The translations under genes were made by a program, and so were the position numbers. DNA of 25,907 nucleotides from a virus, in IMG/VR virus record IMGVR_UViG_3300025508_000133, positions 1-25,907 of that record; one strand, 5' to 3'. Below are positions 1 to 5,870 of the stretch, one piece after another. The stretch's first letter is position 1; the number at the start of each line of letters is the position of its first letter. Under the pieces are notes generated by a model. It had not been told where the DNA came from and ran no database searches. It saw only the letters and a program-made list of their open reading frames with translations.

Positions 1-2
1 TT

Positions 3-416
3 GATTGGTTGATGGATTATAATGGCACTTTCATGGCGATCGAAGACCTAGGAGTTGCGAATGCCCACCAACAACACCTCAAGGGTGTAATGCAGTCTGG
101 TGTAATGGCATGGAGAGGTGCTGCAATGGATTGGATCAATGCAGAGTTCTTCTTTACCAGAGAGGAGACCCTGTCCAAGTTTAGAGGTGACGGGGAGTGG
201 TTGAACTCTGTTATACGGAAACGTGACCTGTTGCAACATCTGTATCCGAACAAACTAAAGTCGTATAAGTATGAGGTATATCCTGACAAGTTAGACGACA
301 CATCAATCATCTGCTTTCATGGAAGGCCTAGTGTGATACAAGCACAGAATGAATCGGTTACTACTCCGATGAAAACATATGAACCCCAAGGTTGGATTGA
401 GGAATACTGGAAATGA
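3..416 (+). CDS. Glycosyltransferase-like protein, 3' part only
   Basis: The reading frame is open to the left edge of the window, so only the C-terminal ~137 residues are seen and the true start lies upstream. The visible part has a pattern I associate with phage and bacterial nucleotide-sugar transferase-like proteins: a Trp/Phe-rich stretch (WINAEFFF), then GDGEWL, then LYPNKLKSYKYEV, then a hydrophobic strand ending in CFHGRP, and a Trp-rich tail. In that family the last motif is usually written CFHGKP and lies near the C-terminus, as here. The next gene starts inside its last codons (ATGA, 413-416), so the two are translationally coupled. Its likely role is sugar transfer to a phage or host surface structure, which is inference. 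The catalytic N-terminal part, including any DXD motif, is outside the window. Confidence 0.55.
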   Translation, partial: DWLMDYNGTFMAIEDLGVANAHQQHLKGVMQSGVMAWRGAAMDWINAEFFFTREETLSKFRGDGEWLNSVIRKRDLLQHLYPNKLKSYKYEVYPDKLDDTSIICFHGRPSVIQAQNESVTTPMKTYEPQGWIEEYWK

Positions 417-1072
417 AAATCTGTCATGTAATTGGTAATGGAGATAAGGCACATTACTACAATGAGAAACCCAGAAAGGGGATGAAACTCCTCTGTAATA
501 TGCCTCCCTTTGAGATTGACACCAAGGAAGTCTATGCAACCTGCATGGTTGACTTTAAGATGATGATGGCGTTAACTAAGGGTGAACTCGCACTAGATCA
601 ATACGAGTGGATACTTGGAACTCGTCCCCGTATCTGGATGTACGAGAGAAGTCAGTTCTATCTGAAGTATGCACATAAGATCAAAGACTTCTACACCGAT
701 GTGCCGAAGTATGCAGGTAATGCAACTAACTTCAACTGTGGACATATGGCAGTACACTACGCAGCAAAGAAACACAAGATGGATGAAATCAACATGTATG
801 GGTTTGATACTATCTTCGACTTTAACATGAGAAGTTATACAGATCTGATGCTTGCGAGTGACCGTAGTGACAGCAACAACTATCGTCTACTGGGCAACTG
901 GAGACCGGTGTGGGTTAACCTGTTTAAAGAGTTCCCCAACACCCAGTTCGTTCTACACCACAACCACGATCACATGAAGATCCCTAAACTGGATAACGTT
1001 AGAGTAGAGGTGTACAAAGGTAAGATGACTAAACTTCAAGAACGATCAGATCCATCGGACATGACCAAGTGA
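413..1072 (+). CDS. MptE/DUF115-like protein, possible glycosyltransferase
   Basis: This 219-residue protein starts with a beta strand and glycine turn, VIGNGDKAHYY (residues 5-15), as in Rossmann-like proteins. Around residues 107-135 it has NFNCGHMAVHYAA followed by INMYGFD. A small-residue helix followed by a strand ending in GFD is typical of the MptE-like (DUF115) and CST-like sialyltransferase superfamily, where it contributes to the nucleotide-sugar or diphosphate site. I see no signal peptide or membrane segment. The gene lies between a glycosyltransferase-like gene and an FkbM methyltransferase, with 4-base overlaps on both sides, which suggests joint work on a glycan. The family call is by eye and the substrate is unknown. 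It could equally be an uncharacterised phage-specific protein with a similar fold. Confidence 0.45.
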   Translation: MKICHVIGNGDKAHYYNEKPRKGMKLLCNMPPFEIDTKEVYATCMVDFKMMMALTKGELALDQYEWILGTRPRIWMYERSQFYLKYAHKIKDFYTDVPKYAGNATNFNCGHMAVHYAAKKHKMDEINMYGFDTIFDFNMRSYTDLMLASDRSDSNNYRLLGNWRPVWVNLFKEFPNTQFVLHHNHDHMKIPKLDNVRVEVYKGKMTKLQERSDPSDMTK

Positions 1073-1740
1073 TCTTCAACGCAGAAGGGTACGCGTTTCC
1101 CGATTACCAGAAGAGAACTGCTCACATCTGGACAAATCTGATGACACGAGAAAGTGCTCACTGGAATACGATTTTAAAAAACACGACCGATCGAAGACTT
1201 GCAATAGACTTCGGTGGTCATGTTGGGGGGACTGCAATTAAGTTCGCCCAAGAGTTCGATAATGTCGTTTCCTTTGAACCAGTCCCTGCGCTTTACGAGT
1301 GTCTGGAGTACAACACAAAGGACATTGATAATATCCAGATACACGATACTGGTATTAGTGATCGAAGTGGTTCTGCCAATATATGGGTCAACCCGTCAAA
1401 TCCTGGCTCGAACGTGATAGAGAATCACCAAACCGAGGCATTGATCAAATCACGATGGTATGATCCTAATAGAGAAGGATTTAATCTATCTCAACAGGTT
1501 CTGATTGATGTGAATACTATTGATTCCTACTCGTTTGACAATGTAGACTTCATTAAGATGGATACTGAGGGTTACATCATGGAACCTCTGTATGGTATGA
1601 AAGAGACATTAGAACGTTGTAAACCCCTGATAATGATTGAACGTGCCGCAAAGACTGGATGTGGTGAACAACAAAAGTGGCTCTCTCAGTTTGGATACCG
1701 AAGAATAGCCACCATTGCCGATGATGACTTCTTTGCTTAA
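1069..1740 (+). CDS. FkbM-family SAM-dependent methyltransferase
   Basis: This 223-residue protein has a class I methyltransferase fold. The SAM-binding motif I is AIDFGGHVGGTAIKFA (about residues 45-60), followed by the acidic strand end VVSFEPVP (about 66-73). The FkbM signature follows: a VDVNTIDSY strand, then DFIKMDTEGYIMEPLYG (about 160-176), then a strand ending in MIER. FkbM enzymes O-methylate sugars or polyketides, and phage members usually sit with glycosyltransferase genes, as here. I chose GTG at 1069 because it overlaps the upstream stop as GTGA and leaves about 45 residues before motif I. A metK gene in the same window could supply its cofactor. The methyl acceptor is unknown. 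Confidence 0.85.
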   Translation: MIFNAEGYAFPDYQKRTAHIWTNLMTRESAHWNTILKNTTDRRLAIDFGGHVGGTAIKFAQEFDNVVSFEPVPALYECLEYNTKDIDNIQIHDTGISDRSGSANIWVNPSNPGSNVIENHQTEALIKSRWYDPNREGFNLSQQVLIDVNTIDSYSFDNVDFIKMDTEGYIMEPLYGMKETLERCKPLIMIERAAKTGCGEQQKWLSQFGYRRIATIADDDFFA

Positions 1741-1787
1741 TCGGGTCACACATAGTGCTTTACAAATGCACTTGTTCGTGTTATACT
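1741..1787 (+). promoter_or_regulatory. Sigma70-like promoter ahead of nuclease and bilin genes
   Basis: A -35 box TTTACA (1759-1764) and a -10 box TATACT (1782-1787) are separated by 17 bases; each differs from consensus at one position. Directly upstream is GTCAC (1745-1749) with GTG at 1755-1757, an element also found at two later promoters in the window. The first gene starts 27 bases after the -10 box. This is the only clear promoter before the heme oxygenase and bilin reductase genes, so they are probably co-transcribed with the nuclease. Confidence 0.7.
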
Positions 1788-1813
1788 ACACCCTGAACTA
1801 AAAAGAGTAATGA

Positions 1814-2533
1814 ATGATGTTTGAACATATTGATACAGACCTAGGTTACAAAGACCTTGAAACAACACAGACTGAAGATGGTAGACGTTATGTCCTACCA
1901 CAGGGTGGTAACTACCCCTCCATCACTACAGTGTTGTCTATACTCTCCGAGAAGGGTATCGCCATGTGGCGTAAACGTGTGGGTGAAGAGGAAGCGAATA
2001 AGATCTCGTACCGTGCATCCCAACGTGGTACCGCAGTACACGAGTTGATTGAGAAGTACATCGACAACGATCCTCAGTACACCAAAGGTTATATGCCTAA
2101 TGTTCATGCTGACTTCCTCAAGGTTAAGGACATACTAGATAGTCGCATCGGTAAAGTCTACCTACAGGAAGCACCTCTATACTCCGACCACCTAAAGGTC
2201 GCAGGTCGTGTGGATTGTGTTGCAGAGTTTGATGGTAAACTATCCATCATTGACTTTAAGACTTCACGTAAGACCAAGAGTAAGTCCCACATTAAACAAT
2301 ACTTCCAACAAGAGACTGCATATGCAATCATGTGGGAAGAACGTACGGGAATGCCAATTACCCAACTTGTCACCATCATTGCCGTAGACGAGGGAGACGC
2401 ACAAGTCTTTGTTGAACATCGCGATGATTGGTACCCTAAATTACAAGAGACTATAGATAGTTACTATGAACGAGAAGATAAAAGAAGTGCACGACGAAGT
2501 AGAGAAGATGCCGTTCTCCCTTTCCCTATTTAA
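1814..2533 (+). CDS. RecB-like PD-(D/E)XK nuclease
   Basis: This 239-residue protein has the RecB/Cas4-type nuclease core: GTAVHE (residues 72-77, His76), an acidic QEAP (118-121), GRVDCVAEFDGKLSIIDFKT (131-150) with Asp134, Asp147 and Lys149 as expected metal and catalytic residues, and QQETAY (165-170), which fits the QxxxY motif. Such nucleases act on DNA ends, and marine T4-like phages carry stand-alone members assigned to DNA processing. Two ATG codons stand in tandem (1814 and 1817); a purine-rich AAAAGAG lies 7-13 bases upstream. The C-terminal 68 bases overlap the start of the heme oxygenase gene in another frame, and its basic tail is encoded in that overlap. The exact role in this phage is inferred. 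Confidence 0.8.
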   Translation: MMFEHIDTDLGYKDLETTQTEDGRRYVLPQGGNYPSITTVLSILSEKGIAMWRKRVGEEEANKISYRASQRGTAVHELIEKYIDNDPQYTKGYMPNVHADFLKVKDILDSRIGKVYLQEAPLYSDHLKVAGRVDCVAEFDGKLSIIDFKTSRKTKSKSHIKQYFQQETAYAIMWEERTGMPITQLVTIIAVDEGDAQVFVEHRDDWYPKLQETIDSYYEREDKRSARRSREDAVLPFPI

Positions 2534-2978
2534 GGGTGAGTTGACCGATACACAGTCTATTGCTTATATGACCAATCACTGGTTTATTTTTCAGGCAATG
2601 GAACGTAACATCTTTCGTAGTCTTCCCCATCCGAGTTTGCCTCGATGTGATAAGATCCAAGATTGTGTAGAGGCAATGGGTGCACAGATCACAGGTGACG
2701 TGATGTGTACTGCAACCTCAAAGTATATTAACTATATCATTGGTTGTGAAGACGATAAGAAGAAGTGGAGTTCTCACATCTATCTGAATTACATGGCATG
2801 GTTGATGGGTGGACAACTTCTCTCTGAGGCAAACCCCGACATGGAGTGGATGTTTCACTTCAGTGATACGACAGCGGCGATTGCTTCGATACGTAAATTA
2901 GAAATCGACTGGGATCAAGTCCACCAAGGATTTATATACCATCGTGATATGTTAAAGGAACTACAAAGTGTGGAATGA
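2466..2978 (+). CDS. ho1: Heme oxygenase (biliverdin-forming), compact phage type
   Basis: The 170-residue product matches the HO-1-type heme oxygenase pattern. IKEVHDEVE (residues 5-13) carries His9 at the position of the proximal heme ligand. LFKGELTDTQSIAYM (21-35) follows, then the distal-helix motif YMAWLMGGQLL (109-119) with the conserved Gly115-Gly116. Known enzymes of this family cleave heme with O2 and electrons, usually from ferredoxin, to biliverdin IX-alpha, Fe2+ and CO. The start at 2466 is required to keep His9, although it overlaps the nuclease gene by 68 bases; the next Met would lose the ligand. At the usual position of the distal Asp (human Asp140) there is Trp112. The protein is short compared with the usual 200-240 residues. 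The bilin reductase gene starts inside its 3' end. Confidence 0.88.
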   Translation: MNEKIKEVHDEVEKMPFSLSLFKGELTDTQSIAYMTNHWFIFQAMERNIFRSLPHPSLPRCDKIQDCVEAMGAQITGDVMCTATSKYINYIIGCEDDKKKWSSHIYLNYMAWLMGGQLLSEANPDMEWMFHFSDTTAAIASIRKLEIDWDQVHQGFIYHRDMLKELQSVE

Positions 2979-3645
2979 TTTCATTGATCTACAACACGAA
3001 CTGGAAGGGATATTTACCTACTACTGTGACAGTGCTGTAACTGATCACCGAGAAGAGTACGGTCACTACAATTGGTTCTGGCGCAGTCGCGTTCTTGATA
3101 TGGGTCATATCAGTGTTGTGGACAAGAGAGAGTCACACGGTATATGGATGATGCACGTCAATGCATATTCCAAGTCAAACACACCAATGCCTATCTACGG
3201 GTTTGATGTGGTTTGTTCTAAGAAGAAAGTAACAGGATGTTTCCACGATTTGTCTCCTACTGGATTCAATGATATGACGATGGAACGAAAGGTAGTTAAA
3301 CGTGAACGTGAACTCCCTGAATGGGCAAAAGAAATCTTCTCGGAGAACATGATTGCTGCGGGTAACATAAGAGATCAAGATGAGATGCAGGAGTTAGCTG
3401 CCTTCGGTATGGAGAACCTTGAAAGATGGTTCACCAAAGCGGTCGTCCTACCCATGGCAGAACAGGTTGAGTTTACAGATCTAGACTCTCAGTATGCAGC
3501 AGAACAGTATGAGTTCCTTTTGGCGCGTGAGAAATACTGTCACAATCAGTTACAAAACCCCCATAGTTTCAAGGTCATGTTAAATCTAGGATTCCCAGAA
3601 GACTATTTGACTGACTTTAAAAGTAATAAACAGTTCCCCTATTAG
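2968..3645 (+). CDS. pcyX: Ferredoxin-dependent bilin reductase, PcyA/PcyX type
   Basis: This 225-residue protein aligns by eye with cyanobacterial PcyA through its length. PIYGFDVV (75-82) matches PIFGCDIV; HDLSPTG (93-99) matches ADLSPTQ; ERELPEWAKEIFSEN (113-127) matches QRELPPWGEIFSEY; and the C-terminal REKYCHNQLQNP region matches the Asn219 helix. His63 and Asp80 are 17 residues apart, exactly as PcyA His88 and Asp105, the main catalytic pair. PcyA Glu76 does not appear to be kept (Ser49 in my alignment). PcyX from uncultured marine phages is PcyA-like but makes phycoerythrobilin, so PcyX is the best call; PcyA-like phycocyanobilin activity remains possible. GTG at 2968 is chosen: AAAGGAA lies 7 bases upstream and the start overlaps the heme oxygenase end by 11 bases. 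Confidence 0.88.
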   Translation: MWNDFIDLQHELEGIFTYYCDSAVTDHREEYGHYNWFWRSRVLDMGHISVVDKRESHGIWMMHVNAYSKSNTPMPIYGFDVVCSKKKVTGCFHDLSPTGFNDMTMERKVVKRERELPEWAKEIFSENMIAAGNIRDQDEMQELAAFGMENLERWFTKAVVLPMAEQVEFTDLDSQYAAEQYEFLLAREKYCHNQLQNPHSFKVMLNLGFPEDYLTDFKSNKQFPY

Positions 3646-3678
3646 ATCAAAACGGTCTAAAAAAACATCCCCGTCCGC

Positions 3679-3707
3679 TTGCTTTTGTTCTCAAAACATG
3701 AGATAAT
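3679..3707 (+). promoter_or_regulatory. Sigma70-like promoter with the repeated spacer
   Basis: TTGCTT (3679-3684) and GATAAT (3702-3707) are 17 bases apart. The spacer ends in CAAAACATGA, which recurs exactly at 5690 and nearly exactly at 4402. The first codon of the next gene lies 35 bases downstream of the -10 box, behind a purine-rich leader (AGAAGAGAAAG). It probably drives the two-gene unit 3743-4347. Confidence 0.65.
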
Positions 3708-3742
3708 ACTCCTGTATTCAATGAGAAGAGAAAGTAAATATT

Positions 3743-3979
3743 ATGAAATTAACTGCTAATGACCTTGCCCGCCTTAGAACTCAGACTACCTTTGTCGAGT
3801 ATCTCCTAGACTTTTACGGTGCCGGTGGCATCTACGACTTCGGTGTGACCGAGAAAGACATCCTAATTGCTACTGGCATTCGTATGAACGAACGTCCTGA
3901 CCTGCCCTTTGAAGGCGACAGTATGGATCGTGAGATCGTTCGTGACATCATGGAGAGAATGAAAGAGGAGGCTGCGTAA
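3743..3979 (+). CDS. Hypothetical phage protein
   Basis: This is a 78-residue acidic protein that I do not recognise. It begins MKLTANDLARLRTQTTF and appears mostly helical, with a GAGG turn near residue 26 and a charged C-terminal helix (IMERMKEEAA). There are no cysteines, membrane segments or catalytic motifs. It is the first gene after a sigma70-like promoter (-10 at 3702-3707) with the purine-rich stretch AGAAGAGAAAG upstream of the ATG. Its stop overlaps the next start by one base (TAATG). The position suggests an early or middle gene, perhaps host-directed, but nothing in the sequence gives a function. Confidence 0.7.
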   Translation: MKLTANDLARLRTQTTFVEYLLDFYGAGGIYDFGVTEKDILIATGIRMNERPDLPFEGDSMDREIVRDIMERMKEEAA

Positions 3980-4347
3980 TGAAAGTATCAGTATTTTTTC
4001 ATGAAGGACGAGGCACGTTCACTAGAGAAGCCATCATCAATGCTGGTGATAGAACCGGTGACGAAGCCCTTGAGTATGCATACTTCCGAACGCAGAACAT
4101 CCAAGGTTCATGGTCTAAGGGTGAGATCTTCCCTTCCGGTGAACGCAACATGGACTACAGTCCTGATATAAACTTCGTTGGTACCCATCCTGAGTACCGA
4201 GGTGAGAAACTGGGTGCACGATCCTCGATGGTTAATGACGAGATGGTGATGGATGGTGTGACATATGCTGTCGCTTGGGCTGGGTTCAAACGGGTCAGTC
4301 CTGTGCAAGAGACTGGAAAGATCTTTTACCAACACATCTCAGCGTGA
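3979..4347 (+). CDS. Hypothetical phage protein
   Basis: This is a 122-residue soluble protein with no recognised family. It opens with a strand (MKVSVFFHEG) and has several aromatic and glycine-rich turns, including WSKGEIFPSGERN and WAGFKRVSP, which suggests a compact beta-rich fold. There is no signal peptide or membrane segment and no cysteine cluster. It is coupled to the upstream 78-residue gene by a TAATG junction and is followed, 9 bases after the stop, by a terminator hairpin (4357-4391). That makes 3743-4347 a closed two-gene transcription unit. The function is unknown. Confidence 0.7.
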   Translation: MKVSVFFHEGRGTFTREAIINAGDRTGDEALEYAYFRTQNIQGSWSKGEIFPSGERNMDYSPDINFVGTHPEYRGEKLGARSSMVNDEMVMDGVTYAVAWAGFKRVSPVQETGKIFYQHISA

Positions 4348-4356
4348 CCCAAAGGG

Positions 4357-4391
4357 AGCAACTGGTCGCGTATAACAGTTGCTTTTCTTTT
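4357..4391 (+). terminator. Rho-independent terminator
   Basis: The stem AGCAACTG (4357-4364) and CAGTTGCT (4376-4383) is a perfect 8-bp inverted repeat with an 11-base loop, followed by CTTTTCTTTT. It closes the unit 3743-4347. The -35 box of the next promoter (TTGCTT, 4379-4384) lies inside the 3' arm and the start of the U-tract. Confidence 0.8.
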
Positions 4392-4407
4392 AAAAACATG
4401 AGATAAT
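4379..4407 (+). promoter_or_regulatory. Sigma70-like promoter overlapping a terminator
   Basis: TTGCTT (4379-4384) and GATAAT (4402-4407) are separated by 17 bases. The spacer end AAAACATGA is shared with the promoters at 3679 and 5667. The next ATG is 33 bases after the -10 box, preceded by AAAGAGAAGAAAA. Its -35 hexamer is embedded in the preceding terminator stem. Confidence 0.68.
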
Positions 4408-4440
4408 ACGTACCTAATTGATTAATAAAGAGAAGAAAAT

Positions 4441-4620
4441 ATGAGTTTATACGAAATGTCCGACAAGAACTTTGACGCTTACCAAGAGTTCATCATGGAC
4501 AATGTTGATCCTTCTGAAGTCACTATCTGTAATGGAGACACTCTGTTACAAGCTGCTGAGAATGAATACCTTATGGAAGAGTTCATGAAGTCTCCGCAGT
4601 ATGACGTGACCAATCTTTGA
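4441..4620 (+). CDS. Small acidic hypothetical protein
   Basis: This 59-residue ORF starts MSLYEMSDKNFDAYQEF and ends YDVTNL. It is strongly acidic and probably helical (QAAENEYLMEEFM). It was found by translating the stretch between two promoters. It is credited as a gene because it sits at the expected distance behind a good promoter with a purine-rich leader, fills the gap and ends just before the next promoter element. One cysteine (residue 30) is present and no known motif was found. It is likely an early protein of unknown function, as is common for small acidic T4-type early proteins. Confidence 0.6.
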   Translation: MSLYEMSDKNFDAYQEFIMDNVDPSEVTICNGDTLLQAAENEYLMEEFMKSPQYDVTNL

Positions 4621-4623
4621 GAT

Positions 4624-4670
4624 CGAGTCACTCATAGTGTTTGACTTTGTTATGGAAACAATGGTATAAT
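4624..4670 (+). promoter_or_regulatory. Sigma70-like promoter with upstream inverted repeat
   Basis: TTGACT (4641-4646) and a perfect TATAAT (4665-4670) are 18 bases apart, making this the closest match to consensus in the window. Directly upstream is the inverted repeat CACT-cat-AGTG (4629-4639) within GTCAC...GTG, an element shared with the promoters at 1759 and 5667. The leader GAGATGAGAGAGAAG precedes the ATG at 4700. Confidence 0.75.
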
Positions 4671-4699
4671 AGTTACCTATTGAGATGAGAGAGAAGATT

Positions 4700-4837
4700 A
4701 TGAATTACGAGACTGCTGACCTAATGAACGACCTTATGATGTTGATCGAAGCCCAAGAGGCTTACAACGAAACGTACTTCAACAGTGAGTACAAGCGAAT
4801 CACTGATCGCATTACTGAGATAGGAGATGTCAAATGA
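4700..4837 (+). CDS. Small hypothetical protein
   Basis: This 45-residue ORF (MNYETADLMNDLMMLIEAQE at the start, EIGDVK at the end) is a likely single amphipathic helix pair rich in Asp and Glu. It is supported by a near-consensus promoter 30 bases upstream, a good purine-rich ribosome site (GAGAGAGAAG) and an ATGA overlap (4834-4837) with the next gene. I do not recognise it. The short length and acidic helical character would suit a binding or inhibitory peptide, but that is only a guess. Confidence 0.55.
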   Translation: MNYETADLMNDLMMLIEAQEAYNETYFNSEYKRITDRITEIGDVK

Positions 4838-5145
4838 AAACACAATTTGATAAAGACCAGTTTGTTTGGGACGGCATGTACTTGATGTATCGTGGTCGTC
4901 ACAGTAAGTCTGTGAACATGGAGGTCGCAAGACCTGATTGTCACCCATCTTGGCACGGTATGCCACAACCAACTTTCATTGCGCGATTCAAGTATGGTTC
5001 TAAACCTTGGAAGTCATGGGTTAACTTCCTTTGTAAGACTACTTCAGTTGAAGATTATATCGAGTTGAGTGAAGAATCCTCCCCGATGCAAGCGATGGAA
5101 TACTTGGGGTGGAAACCTAGAAAGAAACGTCAGAGGATAGCATAG
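4834..5145 (+). CDS. Hypothetical phage protein
   Basis: This is a 103-residue protein with no family I can name. The N-terminal half is rich in Trp, Tyr and His (FVWDGMYLMYRGRH; CHPSWHGMPQP), and the C-terminus is basic (GWKPRKKRQRIA), which could mean nucleic-acid contact. Two cysteines (near residues 36 and 67) do not form a clear metal motif. It is translationally coupled to the 45-residue gene upstream (ATGA) and followed after one base by the next gene start at 5147. It is part of the run of short early-type genes. Confidence 0.7.
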   Translation: MKTQFDKDQFVWDGMYLMYRGRHSKSVNMEVARPDCHPSWHGMPQPTFIARFKYGSKPWKSWVNFLCKTTSVEDYIELSEESSPMQAMEYLGWKPRKKRQRIA

Positions 5146-5146
5146 T

Positions 5147-5635
5147 ATGAAAATAGTAGTTGAAACACAGTACCGCGAAAACTACGGCGGTCACGACTGG
5201 GACGGCCAGGGCGAGTGCCCACAACGTTGGAAGATGAAGGGTGGTAACACCTACTTCGTTGACTGTACGTTGTCTGAGGCGCAGTCTACGGAGTACTGGG
5301 ATCATGTCCGAGACTCTATCGAGAGTTATGATGATTACCAAGAAGAGTACATCCTCAGCTCCACGTTAGTCGATGCAATCGATTTCGACCCAAAGGATTA
5401 CGAAGAGTCCGAGCACCGAGGCGGTGTTTACATGGAGAAGGATTCTGATGGCAAGTTCGTATGTCAACAGACTGTGACAATCGGTCGTGGAACTCGTGAT
5501 GACAACCGTCATCAACGTATCACTACATGGCATCAACAGGGCGGTTCTCAACGCGAGATGCGAGTGGTAGTGGTAAGACCAGATGGTACGTCAATCCCTT
5601 ACATGGAGTATATCGAGGAGTTACGTGTAGCATGA
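5147..5635 (+). CDS. Hypothetical phage protein
   Basis: This 162-residue acidic protein begins MKIVVETQYRENYGGHDWDG. The opening resembles a type of conserved phage protein with an ETQYREN..H start, but I know of no function. It is rich in Asp, Glu, Tyr and Gln, with a segment of consecutive acidic and aromatic residues (SIESYDDYQEEYI) near the middle. Two Cys are spread (about 24 and 40) and a third lies near 107. No catalytic motif or membrane segment is seen. It ends just before a promoter element at 5651, so it closes the unit that began at 4700. Confidence 0.7.
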   Translation: MKIVVETQYRENYGGHDWDGQGECPQRWKMKGGNTYFVDCTLSEAQSTEYWDHVRDSIESYDDYQEEYILSSTLVDAIDFDPKDYEESEHRGGVYMEKDSDGKFVCQQTVTIGRGTRDDNRHQRITTWHQQGGSQREMRVVVVRPDGTSIPYMEYIEELRVA

Positions 5636-5650
5636 CCCATACTAGTTATC

Positions 5651-5695
5651 GGGTCACTCTTTGTGCTTTACTTTGTTATCAAAACATGAGATAAT
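5651..5695 (+). promoter_or_regulatory. Sigma70-like promoter with repeated spacer and upstream element
   Basis: TTTACT (5667-5672) and GATAAT (5690-5695) are 17 bases apart. The spacer ends in CAAAACATGA, shared with the promoters at 3702 and (nearly) 4402. GGGTCAC(5)GTG (5651-5664) directly upstream is shared with those at 1759 and 4641. The leader GAGTTGAGAGAGAAAG precedes ATG 5727. Confidence 0.72.
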
Positions 5696-5726
5696 GGCTG
5701 TACAAATTGAGTTGAGAGAGAAAGTT

Positions 5727-5870
5727 ATGATTAAGTATGTATTGAGAAACGTTGTTAATGACCAGTTAATTAACTGTGAGATGTTCGACACTATGGTCGA
5801 TGCTCTTAACTATCGTATGACTTATCTTGAGCGTGATGTTGCTTGGGTTGACCAAGTGGAGGTGAAGTAA
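5727..5870 (+). CDS. Small hypothetical protein
   Basis: This 47-residue protein begins MIKYVLRNVVNDQLINCEMF. The frame is open further upstream, but an earlier start would lie within the promoter (-10 box at 5690-5695). ATG 5727 has a GAGAGAGAAAG ribosome site and is the reasonable start. The protein has a beta-like opening and an amphipathic helix, with a single Cys and no motif. TAATG overlap couples it to the next gene. The pattern of a strand, a short loop and a helix with an acidic end is compatible with a tiny binding protein, but there is no evidence for a function. Confidence 0.6.
   Translation: MIKYVLRNVVNDQLINCEMFDTMVDALNYRMTYLERDVAWVDQVEVK

Noticed and set aside
3644-3667. Inverted repeat TTAGATC...GGTCTAA after pcyX as a terminator
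   Set aside because: The stem is followed by A residues, not T, on the plus strand, so it does not fit an intrinsic terminator; it may be a weak hairpin only.
5661-5726. Upstream extension of the 47-residue gene to 5661
   Set aside because: The extension would place the start inside the -35/-10 promoter; ATG 5727 has the ribosome site.
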